A stretch of 13,019 nucleotides of DNA from an uncultured Clostridia bacterium (GTDB lineage Bacteria > Bacillota > Clostridia > Christensenellales > Aristaeellaceae), in NCBI GenBank assembly GCA_934636425.1, contig CAKUAV010000086.1, positions 1 to 13,019 of the forward strand, read 5' to 3'. Position numbers and translations under genes: made by a program. Below, piece by piece: positions 1-6,586 of this stretch. How positions within the stretch are numbered: position 1 is the first letter of the stretch; each line of letters starts with the position of its first letter. The notes under the pieces were generated by a model that saw only the letters and a list, made by a program, of their open reading frames with translations, was not told the origin of the DNA and ran no database searches.

Positions 1-70
1 AGAGAGTTCCGACCCTCTCGAGTTCTCCAAAAGATTTTCGACAGTTCGAGCCGTAAAAAGCGGCCTTTTC

Positions 71-79
71 TGATATAAT
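71..79 (+). promoter_or_regulatory. Extended -10 promoter of the transposase remnant
   Basis: The sequence TGATATAAT gives a TG dinucleotide, one spacer base and a perfect TATAAT at 74-79, which is an extended -10 element. No good -35 is seen at the usual distance. The ATG at 90 lies only about 10 bases downstream, so any transcript would have almost no leader. This fits a relic of an insertion-sequence promoter better than a well-expressed host gene. Confidence 0.45.
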
Positions 80-89
80 AGAGGCGGTA

Positions 90-323
90 ATGAAAACGCT
101 GAAGAAAAAAACGGAACAGCGGCAGGAAATCGAAATACTGTGCATGGATATGATGGCGCCGAAGGAGCATATTTTGCGGAAAATTGACGCGGCGGCAGAT
201 TTTTCACATATATGTCCCTTGTGTAAGGCGGCGAAGCGTACCGCGGCCATTGCGCGCTTCTGCGCCGCAGACGGCTGGCGGGACGCGGCGTTTCGGCGGC
301 TCATAATTCACATAAGCATATGA
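90..323 (+). pseudogene. Decayed N-terminal fragment of an IS1182-like transposase
   Basis: This 77-codon frame opens with a Lys/Glu-rich stretch. At residues 19-42 it then has a segment close to the N-terminal domain of IS1182/IS5-type DDE transposases (MDMMAPKEHILRKIDAA followed by DFSH), where the family has a block of the form xxPxxHxLRKID...DFSxIY. After DFSHI the similarity disappears. The frame continues as Ala/Arg-rich sequence and stops at 323, so the rest of the N-terminal domain and the whole DDE catalytic core are absent. No terminal inverted repeats could be assigned. I read it as a truncated or frameshifted remnant with no transposition activity. The assignment rests on recalled family motifs and a short match; a small unrelated protein is the alternative. 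Confidence 0.5.
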
Positions 324-328
324 TGCAT

Positions 329-372
329 AAAACCGCCGCGCCGCCCCGAAGCGATGGGGAACGGCGCGGCGG
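329..372 (-). terminator. Rho-independent terminator of the DUF1810 gene
   Basis: A perfect 11-bp inverted repeat (333-343 against 362-372) is extended by four further C-G pairs (344-347 with 356-359) across an AA bulge. Read on the minus strand, the hairpin is followed at once by UUUU (A at 329-332 on the plus strand). It starts about 30 bases beyond the stop codon of the minus-strand DUF1810 gene, which is the expected place for its terminator. Confidence 0.8.
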
Positions 373-402
373 ACGTATATTCAGCGCGGGTCGGATCGCA
401 GG

Positions 403-831
403 TCAGCGCTGCTTGAGCATGACGAGTGTGCGCGCGTCGCTCTGACCGCCGAAGAATTTGTCGAGCACGCTTTGATAGAGCGCAGGGTCTTTCGCAGCTG
501 CGGCGAAGAGCGTCATGGAGGAACGGAGCTTCTTATCGTCCGGCGGGTCAAAAACGCTGCGCGGGTTGTTCGTATCCAGCGCGAGCAGCGCCCGGCAGAT
601 TGTCTGGAGATTGCCCGCAAGACAGGGATTGTCCAGATAGGCGGCGGCTTCTTCGATGCCGTCTATGCCGTAATAGGCCGACATGCCGCTCCGCCCCAGC
701 CCGCGCAGCTGCGGAAAGATATACCACATCCAGTGACTCCGCTTGCGTCCCTGCGAAATTTCTCTCAGCGCAGTGGGAAAGTCTCTCTCCTGGGCGGCGA
801 TGAACCGCTGCAAGTCAAATGTGCTGGCCAT
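403..831 (-). CDS. DUF1810 family protein
   Basis: This 142-residue protein has the hallmark of the DUF1810 (calpastatin-annotated) family: the block SHWMWYIFPQLRGLG near residues 32-46. That is followed by the family's SAYYGI...AAAYL segment (51-65) and a C-terminal helix rich in D, K and F. The length matches the usual 140-150 residues, so it looks complete. The ATG at 831 was chosen because an AGGAG-type ribosome site lies about 10 bases upstream and the family homology begins there; the same frame stays open much further upstream but over an unrelated region. No signal peptide or membrane segment is visible, so it should be cytoplasmic. The biochemical function of the family is unknown to me. 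It has its own promoter and terminator, so it is a single-gene transcript downstream of, but separate from, the barrel-protein operon. Confidence 0.9.
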   Translation of the reverse strand: MASTFDLQRFIAAQERDFPTALREISQGRKRSHWMWYIFPQLRGLGRSGMSAYYGIDGIEEAAAYLDNPCLAGNLQTICRALLALDTNNPRSVFDPPDDKKLRSSMTLFAAAAKDPALYQSVLDKFFGGQSDARTLVMLKQR

Positions 832-887
832 GCTGCTCTTCTCCTCTCTGCTTTGCCGTGCGTCTGCCGGCGCGCTGCTTGATTTGT

Positions 888-905
888 ATGATATGATTAT
901 ATCAT
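888..905. promoter_or_regulatory. Operator-like dyad over the DUF1810 promoter
   Basis: ATGATAT (888-894) and ATATCAT (899-905) form a perfect 7-bp inverted repeat around a 4-base centre. The dyad covers the -10 box of the DUF1810 promoter (896-901), where a bound dimer would block RNA polymerase. The arms are AT-rich, so chance is possible, and no regulator can be named. Confidence 0.35.
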
Positions 906-924
906 GACATATTTGAAAATGCAA
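896..924 (-). promoter_or_regulatory. Sigma-A type promoter of the DUF1810 gene
   Basis: On the minus strand TTGCAT (plus 919-924) is followed after exactly 17 bases by a perfect TATAAT (plus 896-901). Transcription would start near 889 and give a leader of about 58 bases before the ATG at 831. The -35 box lies right behind the U-tract of the preceding terminator, so the two signals are packed back to back. Confidence 0.75.
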
Positions 925-927
925 TAT

Positions 928-977
928 AAAAACACGCCGCGCCGTTCCTCTGAAACTGCCAGAGGGACGGCGCGGCG
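928..977 (-). terminator. Rho-independent terminator of the barrel-protein operon
   Basis: A 17-bp stem with one G-U type mismatch (935-951 against 961-977) closes a 9-base loop. On the minus strand it is followed by UGUUUUU (A-run at 928-932). It begins 10 bases past the stop codon of the 933-residue protein at 987, so it ends that operon. Its stem contains CCGCGCCG, also present in the terminator at 329-372. Confidence 0.85.
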
Positions 978-986
978 ATTTGCTCT

Positions 987-3788
987 TTACGCGCGGCGAA
1001 CCGTAAAATGCACGCGCGCGCAGACCGATTCGTCGGAAGCGTCGCAGGCGCAGAGCGTATGGCGGCCTTCGGACAGCGAGGCCGGATCGAGCGCGCCGCC
1101 CTCGCCGTAGAGCGGGAAAGCGCCCTCCATGCAGATGTGGACGTTTTCGGGCGAAACGACGGCGGGCGTTGTCCAGACGGCGCTGCCGTCGATCGAGAAG
1201 CGGACGGCGCAGGGCGGCACGGTCAGGCCGCGCGGCAGCGCCAGCACGGGAACGGGGGCGGAAAGCACGCATTCATCGGGCAGCGTGAGCGCCAGAGCCG
1301 GATGGGCGGGCTCGGAGCGAAGGCCGAATACAGCGTCGCTGGCCAGCGCGCAGGCGCGGCTGATTTCAGAAATGCGGCTTTGCGCCAGATCCCGGTTTGT
1401 CGTCCAGTTGTAGCGATAACGTCCGCTGTCTGAAAGCGAGTAGGGCTTGACGGTGCTGACCTCGTAGGGATTGAGGAAAAGCTCCTTGCAGCGCTTTGCG
1501 CGCGCCGCCCATGTCCAGCGGGGCGATACGTTCGCCCTGACGGCCTCGGGCTGAGAATCGATCAGATCGGGATTATCCAGCAATTCGCGGAGACTGGCGG
1601 GCTCTCCGTCCGGCTTGACGCAGTAGAAGCCGGTTCGGGGGTCGAAATATCCCCAGCCATGTCCGGCATACGCTTCGCAGACCAGATGTCCCGCCACAGT
1701 GTGCGTGATGATGCGGGCGGGAATGCCGGCAATTTCGCACAGCGCCGTCATCAGGCGCGCGCAGCATTCGCAGAGCTGCTCGCCCTTTTTGATCAGCTCT
1801 TCTTCCGTGCCGCCGTAGAAGAGAATGCGTCCGCCGCTGCGATCGGAAAGATCGCGGCAGAAGTTCATTATGGCGATGACCTGTCCGGTTCTGTTGTCGA
1901 TTCCCTGAACGATGCGCCGCACCGTTTCCTCCAGATCCTTGCGCGTGCCGGGCACATAGCGCGTCTGACGCCATGCGTCGTCATAGAGCGCGTCCCTCGT
2001 GGCGGGACAGAGCAGGATCTGCTGATCGAGCAGCGCGGCGTCGACGTTTTCTGCGTAGTTGGCGCTCATCAGCGCGCCGTTGAGGCGGAACGCGTCTGCG
2101 CGCGGCCTGGCCAGACGGTTTTCGATGCGGCGGCCCGTATAGGGCTCAAGCGCGGCCAGTATGCCGGAAAGATTTCCCGCGGGATAATCGCAGGCATAGC
2201 GCAGCGATACGTCGACGTCCATCAGATCAAGAGACGCCGCGCCGACATAGGTCAGATCAATGAAGTTGTCGCCGCGCCGGAGCTGAAGGGGATCGACGGC
2301 GATTTCCTTGCGCCCCCTGAGCCACCAGCCGCTGCCAAATGTGTTCGTGCCCGAGACGAGGGCGCGGTCGTGATCGAATACGATGGGCGGCCGCATATCG
2401 CCCCGGAGCGTCTCGGAATCCGCGCAGACGGGCGCGCAGCCGTTGAGCGCGATGAGCAGCCGCTCGCCGGGCGCGAGCGCGCGCATTGTCGGACAGACGA
2501 ACGCCGAGACGCGCATGTTGTTCCGCTTCGCCTCGGCGGGTTCGTCAGAAATGCGAAACGGAATGCGCAGCGTCGATCCGGACGATTGAAACGCGCGGGG
2601 GAGGAAATCCACGTCGACGAGGGGATAGGTCTTGTCGGCAAAGCGCAGCAGTTCGGGCCGCGTGTAAACGGCATAGTAGGGCTGCCAGGCGTCGGTGTAT
2701 GGATTGGTGCCGGGAATGCGGCTGGGGTCATAGGAGAAGGCCGTTCCCAGCCCGATCTGCAGGCCGTCCGCGCCGGAGGAGAGCAGCAGCGCGGCGCGCG
2801 CGGCGTCGTTTTCCTCGGTGTTCGGGCGATTGAAGCGCCAGACGCCCCGGCTCTCATCATTGGGCTGAGGATCCGGATCGATGGAGGTCAATTTGGGACG
2901 CATACAGCCGAAGACCCGCACGGGGGTTCCGCGCGTCGCCCGAACGTATTCGTCGATGGGCACGTCGAACAGCTCGCCCGGCAATATGACGGAGGGAATC
3001 AGCACGTCGACGACATTTTCGCGAACCCAGTCGCGCCACAGAAGGCCGCAGCGCTCCGGATGGCGGGGCAGCCGGGCGACGATGTCGATCTTGCGCCCCA
3101 TGCCGGAAAAGCGCGCGCGCATATCGCTCAGCAGGCGGGTCATGAAGTGACCGTCGCGTTCCGGATTTTCAAAAAACGGCGGATAGACGCAAAAGTCGAT
3201 CGATACGCCGTCGGCGCCCTCGTCGATCATGTCCTGCGCAATATCGAGGAACAGCGCGCGCACGGCCTCGTGGCGAAAGTCAAGATCGCCGCGCCCGGGG
3301 ATCAGGTATTCGTCATGCCCGGCCAGACAGGCAGGCCGCCCCTGACGCAGTTCAAAGCGCGCCCACACGCGCATGCCGAGCTCATGAGCGCGCCGCGCCT
3401 GAACGCCGAACGGGCTGAGGCCGCGCTGAAGCAAATAGTGTATGTTGGCGATCGCCCGAAGATCGCCCGGCCTTCTGGCCGGCTGGTATCGGCGGTTGTA
3501 ATCCGCGCAGACGGCGGCGACGTGCTCCGCGCTGCCCGGATTTTCGCAGAGCGCGCGGAGAATGTCCTCGGGAACGCCCCATCCGGTGACGTCCTGCCCC
3601 ATCAGATCGCCGCGCCGGGTTTTGAAGTTCATGGCAAAGCCCACGCCCGTTCCGATTTCGCGGATATGGGCGATTCCGGCCAGATGATCGACGCACTTGC
3701 GGCAGAGCTTTTCCGGGGTACAGGGCGGCGTAATGACATAGAGCGGCGAGAAGCCATCGTCTCGAACGGCGAGGGGAAAGGGCTTCAT
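987..3788 (-). CDS. GH-like TIM-barrel protein fused to a transglutaminase-like domain
   Basis: This 933-residue protein has no signal peptide or membrane segment. Residues about 1-395 look like a glycoside-hydrolase-like (beta/alpha)8 barrel with ADGVSIDFCVYPPFF at 192-206, ARLP at 238-241 and GADGLQIG at 339-346. Residues about 400-535 look like a beta-sandwich (ERLLIALNG at 442-450). Residues about 610-790 resemble the transglutaminase-like core: C673 followed by A677 and GIPAR (688-692), H701 in GHLVCEA, and D716 in GYFDP, which would give the Cys-His-Asp triad. Residues about 825-933 are probably an Ig-like domain. The start has GGGAGGTG about 8 bases upstream, and the gene lies 20 bases after its upstream paralogue, so the two are cotranscribed. 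By family, the Cys domain could be an amidase, a protease, a peptide:N-glycanase-like enzyme or a crosslinker. The substrate is unknown, and the barrel's catalytic acids cannot be assigned with confidence. Confidence 0.8.
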   Translation of the reverse strand: MKPFPLAVRDDGFSPLYVITPPCTPEKLCRKCVDHLAGIAHIREIGTGVGFAMNFKTRRGDLMGQDVTGWGVPEDILRALCENPGSAEHVAAVCADYNRRYQPARRPGDLRAIANIHYLLQRGLSPFGVQARRAHELGMRVWARFELRQGRPACLAGHDEYLIPGRGDLDFRHEAVRALFLDIAQDMIDEGADGVSIDFCVYPPFFENPERDGHFMTRLLSDMRARFSGMGRKIDIVARLPRHPERCGLLWRDWVRENVVDVLIPSVILPGELFDVPIDEYVRATRGTPVRVFGCMRPKLTSIDPDPQPNDESRGVWRFNRPNTEENDAARAALLLSSGADGLQIGLGTAFSYDPSRIPGTNPYTDAWQPYYAVYTRPELLRFADKTYPLVDVDFLPRAFQSSGSTLRIPFRISDEPAEAKRNNMRVSAFVCPTMRALAPGERLLIALNGCAPVCADSETLRGDMRPPIVFDHDRALVSGTNTFGSGWWLRGRKEIAVDPLQLRRGDNFIDLTYVGAASLDLMDVDVSLRYACDYPAGNLSGILAALEPYTGRRIENRLARPRADAFRLNGALMSANYAENVDAALLDQQILLCPATRDALYDDAWRQTRYVPGTRKDLEETVRRIVQGIDNRTGQVIAIMNFCRDLSDRSGGRILFYGGTEEELIKKGEQLCECCARLMTALCEIAGIPARIITHTVAGHLVCEAYAGHGWGYFDPRTGFYCVKPDGEPASLRELLDNPDLIDSQPEAVRANVSPRWTWAARAKRCKELFLNPYEVSTVKPYSLSDSGRYRYNWTTNRDLAQSRISEISRACALASDAVFGLRSEPAHPALALTLPDECVLSAPVPVLALPRGLTVPPCAVRFSIDGSAVWTTPAVVSPENVHICMEGAFPLYGEGGALDPASLSEGRHTLCACDASDESVCARVHFTVRRA

Positions 3789-3808
3789 GGAGACACCTCC
3801 CGCTGATT

Positions 3809-5377
3809 TTATCGGTATCGGACGGCCAGCTCGACGCGCTCGAGTTCGGCCTGCGACAGTACGGGATAACCGGGCGCGCGCAGTATGCGCACGGAGACGA
3901 CGTTGCGGCCGCGCACGATCAGGCCGGGCTCAAGGGCGCATCGGACGCGGGTGAAGCGCTCGGCGCGCTCGGGCAGAAACGCGGTGTGATAACCGGAGAC
4001 ATATTCGCTTTGCAGCGGACGAATCTGCCTGTCCGCATAGTCTGCAGCGGCGGCGCCGCAAATCTCAACGCCGTTGAGCGCGATGACGAGCCGATCGGCC
4101 GGCTGCGCGCCGTAGACCTGCACGTCCAGAAAGAGGCTTTCGACGCGCTCGGCTCTGTGGGCGATGGGATCGCAGACGAACAGAAACACCGATTCGGGCG
4201 CGCCGCTGTTGGCGAGTATGCGGGGCAGCTGCTTTTGACTGTTTTCATTGGCAAAGCCGTTGCCCCAGGGATAGCCGCCCCTTCGCTCCACGACGAACGT
4301 CTTGTCCAGCGGGGCGAGAAGCGATTCGTCGCCCGCGACCGGCAGAATCTGCTCGAGCGGATGGGCGTGGATCTGAAACGGCGCGGCGGCGGTTTTTTGA
4401 TAGGTTTCCCAGTCGCAGGCGTAGAGATTGAACAGCGCCACGCCGTCTGCGCCCTGCGCCCACCAGTTGGCAAAGACGGCGTTGAGCACATCGGCGGGCG
4501 GATCGGCATAGGCGTCGGTCTGATGGTGCGCGTCGAAGCAGGGGTAGAGCTTGACGGCGCTGCCGGTTGCGCTGCGTATGCTGTCGACGTCGACCTCAAA
4601 GGAGCGGGAGCCTATGATGAGGCTGTCGACGAGCCGCTCCTCCGCCCAGGCGGCGATGTCGAGCCCGTCCTGACGGCAGCCGTCGGCGCTCTCGGGCACG
4701 CGGGCGGTGAGCAGAATCGGATGTCCCCACTTCTGCTCATAGCCGAGCGTCAGCGTACGCAGATCGCGCAAAAACTGCGTGACGTGCGCGCGCAGTTCCC
4801 ACTGCCGCCCCGGTTCGAGAAAGGGCGTGTGGCGGCAGAAGTCGACGCAATAGCCGTCGAAGTCATAGCCGTCGAGAATTTCGCGAAAAACGCTCAGCTT
4901 GTAATCGCGCATCTCGGGAACGGCGAGATTGGTCATCTGAGTCCAGTCGTTTATGTAGTATTCGGGATGCTCGTCCTTGAGACGATCCCGTCCGCCGACG
5001 TCCGGGCCGCCGATGCGGTGGGAGAGCAGGCACTCTATGCCGCGCCTGCGGCAGCCGGCGATGTACTCGTCGTATATGTCGACGCCGCTTTCCCACAGCT
5101 GGGCGAATGTGCGCTCATTTTCCTCGGGCAGGGCGCTGCGGCGGCAGAAGGCGATCTGATCGGAAAAGAACGCGTCCCAGCAGATGCTGTCGACCTGTCC
5201 GATGCAGCGGTCGATGTAGTTCCACAGGCGCAGTCGATAGGCGTCGAGCAGGCTGAGCCCTTCGGGCGCCTTCAGGCCGCCGCATTCGACGGCGACGTTT
5301 CGGGCGTCATAGAAAAGAATGGAACGGCGCGCGCGGCTGGCTGCGCGGATATGCTCGGGCGCGAGGCAGAATGACAT
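3809..5377 (-). CDS. Putative glycoside-hydrolase-like TIM-barrel protein
   Basis: This 522-residue protein has no signal peptide. Residues about 15-335 fit a hydrolase-like barrel: ICWDAFFSDQ (65-74), a strand-end segment FDGYCVDFCRHTPFL (173-187), TARVPES (224-230) and GADGVALFNLYACDW (309-323). Residues about 385-522 form a beta-sandwich-like tail with DRLVIALNGVEIC (428-440) and a final RGRNVVSVRI...ELAVRYR. The barrel recalls the family-10-like/GHL group of putative glycosidases, but I cannot name a family with certainty or fix the two catalytic acids; D179 is the best candidate for a conserved acid. It aligns along its whole length with the first 535 residues of the next gene. The ATG at 5377 follows AAAGGAGAA. 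It is the first gene of a minus-strand operon facing away from an oligosaccharide importer, which supports a role in processing imported glycan in the cytoplasm. Confidence 0.78.
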   Translation of the reverse strand: MSFCLAPEHIRAASRARRSILFYDARNVAVECGGLKAPEGLSLLDAYRLRLWNYIDRCIGQVDSICWDAFFSDQIAFCRRSALPEENERTFAQLWESGVDIYDEYIAGCRRRGIECLLSHRIGGPDVGGRDRLKDEHPEYYINDWTQMTNLAVPEMRDYKLSVFREILDGYDFDGYCVDFCRHTPFLEPGRQWELRAHVTQFLRDLRTLTLGYEQKWGHPILLTARVPESADGCRQDGLDIAAWAEERLVDSLIIGSRSFEVDVDSIRSATGSAVKLYPCFDAHHQTDAYADPPADVLNAVFANWWAQGADGVALFNLYACDWETYQKTAAAPFQIHAHPLEQILPVAGDESLLAPLDKTFVVERRGGYPWGNGFANENSQKQLPRILANSGAPESVFLFVCDPIAHRAERVESLFLDVQVYGAQPADRLVIALNGVEICGAAAADYADRQIRPLQSEYVSGYHTAFLPERAERFTRVRCALEPGLIVRGRNVVSVRILRAPGYPVLSQAELERVELAVRYR

Positions 5378-5436
5378 GGCGATTCTCCTTTCGGCACGGC
5401 CGTCTGATTTTGAAGTAAAGGGCCGTCTTCGCTCAG

Positions 5437-5466
5437 ATTATATCACGGCGTTCGAATAACGCGCAA
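5437..5466 (-). promoter_or_regulatory. Promoter of the barrel-protein operon
   Basis: On the minus strand TTGCGC (plus 5461-5466) lies 18 bases before a perfect TATAAT (plus 5437-5442). The start would be near 5430, giving a leader of about 50 bases ahead of the ATG at 5377. The spacer contains the inverted repeat described separately. Confidence 0.65.
5448..5462. promoter_or_regulatory. Dyad inside the minus-strand promoter
   Basis: GCGTT (5448-5452) and AACGC (5458-5462) form a perfect inverted repeat around CGAAT. It fills most of the space between the -10 and -35 boxes of the barrel-operon promoter. A protein bound here would repress that operon. The site is short and was found by eye, so it is only a candidate. 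Confidence 0.35.
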
Positions 5467-5507
5467 TGCCATCTATCGGCGGGCATGGCGCTTTCTGTCC
5501 AATGGCG

Positions 5508-5560
5508 CAAAACGGCGCGATTTTGACTCAAAAGCGGCATTCGCGCACAAAAATGTCATT
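5508..5560 (+). promoter_or_regulatory. Spaced direct repeats, candidate AraC-type binding sites
   Basis: CAAAA occurs at 5508, 5529 and 5548, with spacings of 21 and 19 bases, about two helical turns. The last two copies extend to CAAAA-N4-CATT (5529-5541 and 5548-5560). TTTTGACTCAAAA at 5521-5533 is also a dyad with 6-base arms. The block ends against the -35 box of the importer promoter. AraC-family proteins commonly activate from tandem direct repeats about 20 bp apart that abut the -35, and such a regulator is encoded at the end of this operon. The link is inferred. Confidence 0.35.
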
Positions 5561-5587
5561 GCATATGCGCCTTTGTTGCGCTACGAT
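5559..5587 (+). promoter_or_regulatory. Promoter of the importer operon
   Basis: TTGCAT (5559-5564) and TACGAT (5582-5587) are separated by 17 bases. Transcription from here would start near 5594, about 42 bases before the first permease ATG. A second, overlapping option is TTGCGC (5576-5581) with TAAGAT (5599-5604), also 17 bases apart. Both have imperfect -10 boxes, which is common for promoters that need an activator. Confidence 0.5.
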
Positions 5588-5635
5588 GAATGTGTGGTTA
5601 AGATCGCCGCAAGGCGCATTGAAGGAGGCCGGACA

Positions 5636-6574
5636 ATGCAATCGACGTTCCAACAATCCAGACGATCGCTGACGAAGCGGTTTATACGGCGGCTGGCGGA
5701 GGACTGGCCGCTGTACGTACTGCTGCTGCCGGGATTTGCGTATGTGCTCGTTTTCAACTATTTCCCGATGTACGGCGTGCAGATCGCCTTTAAGGATTAC
5801 AGCACGCGGCTGGGCATATGGGGCAGCAAATGGGTGGGGGTCAAGCACTTTGCCCGCTTTCTCTCCTATCCGGCCTTCTTACGGATTGTGCTGAACACAT
5901 TGACGCTGAGCCTGTATTCGATTGCGACGTTCCCCTGCGCGGTGATCGCGGCGCTGCTCATAAACGAGCTGGACAACGCCCGATTTAAGCGAGCTGTCCA
6001 GATGATCTCCTATGCGCCGCATTTTATATCGACGGTCGTCATATGCGGCATGCTGAAGATATTCTTTGCCCGCAGCAACGGTCTGATCAACAATGTGATT
6101 GAAATGCTGGGCGGAGCGCGCTATGATTTTCTGAGCGATCCCGGGTGCTTTCCTCATATTTATGTGTGGTCGGGCGTCTGGCAGGGGCTGGGCTGGAACA
6201 CAATCATCTATCTGGCAGCGCTCTCGGGGGTATCGCCGGAGATACAGGAGGCGGCGCGCATAGACGGCGCGAATCGGCTGCAGATTGTATGGTATGTCAA
6301 TCTGCCCACCATACTGCCCACGGTCATGACCATGCTGATCCTCAGCTGCGGCAGCGTGCTGTCGGTGGGCTTTGAGAAGGTCTATCTGATGCAGAACAGC
6401 CTGAATCTGGGCGCATCCGAGGTCATATCGACCTATGTCTACGAGGTGGGCGTGAACGGCGCGCAGTTCAGCTATTCCTCGGCGATCGGGCTGTTCAATA
6501 CGGTGGTCAATATCGTCGTGCTGATGCTGGTCAATGCGCTTTCGCGCAGGCTGTCCCAGGTCAGCATATGGTGA
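5636..6574 (+). CDS. lplB: LplB-type carbohydrate ABC transporter permease
   Basis: This 312-residue inner-membrane permease would form one half of the channel of a type I sugar importer. It opens with the basic-then-hydrophobic segment WPLYVLLLPGFAYVLVF (24-40) and the FNYFPMYGVQIAFKDY block (40-55) typical of LplB/YteP-like permeases. About six membrane segments follow. The cytoplasmic EAA loop, which docks the ATPase, is EAARIDGANRLQIVWYVNLP (205-224) with the conserved EAA and G. The frame is open from 5573, but the ATG at 5636 is preferred because AAGGAGG sits 7 bases upstream and family homology starts after it. It is the first gene of the plus-strand operon, 12 bases ahead of the second permease. 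Relatives include B. subtilis LplB and the alginate importer permease AlgM1; the substrate here is not known. Confidence 0.92.
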   Translation: MQSTFQQSRRSLTKRFIRRLAEDWPLYVLLLPGFAYVLVFNYFPMYGVQIAFKDYSTRLGIWGSKWVGVKHFARFLSYPAFLRIVLNTLTLSLYSIATFPCAVIAALLINELDNARFKRAVQMISYAPHFISTVVICGMLKIFFARSNGLINNVIEMLGGARYDFLSDPGCFPHIYVWSGVWQGLGWNTIIYLAALSGVSPEIQEAARIDGANRLQIVWYVNLPTILPTVMTMLILSCGSVLSVGFEKVYLMQNSLNLGASEVISTYVYEVGVNGAQFSYSSAIGLFNTVVNIVVLMLVNALSRRLSQVSIW

Positions 6575-6586
6575 GGAGGGCGCGTT

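Noticed and set aside
1..29. tRNA 3' end-like sequence (an arm-like stem followed by GTTCTCCA)
   Set aside because: The T-loop would have 8 bases and lacks the usual TTCRA order, two extra bases separate it from the acceptor strand, and the 5' half is outside the window.
832..1272. N-terminal extension of the DUF1810 frame to 1272
   Set aside because: It would run through a terminator and promoter and into the end of the neighbouring gene, with Arg-rich, non-homologous sequence.
1659..3806. 715-codon open frame on the plus strand opposite the 933-residue gene
   Set aside because: It has no family motifs and no ribosome site. Its openness follows from the sense gene avoiding TTA, CTA and TCA codons.
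3986..5374. 462-codon open frame opposite the 522-residue barrel gene
   Set aside because: Same codon-bias shadow; the sense strand has recognisable barrel motifs, a ribosome site and a promoter.
5466..5672. 68-codon plus-strand frame in the divergent control region
   Set aside because: It begins upstream of the predicted start of transcription, has no ribosome site and overlaps the real permease start.
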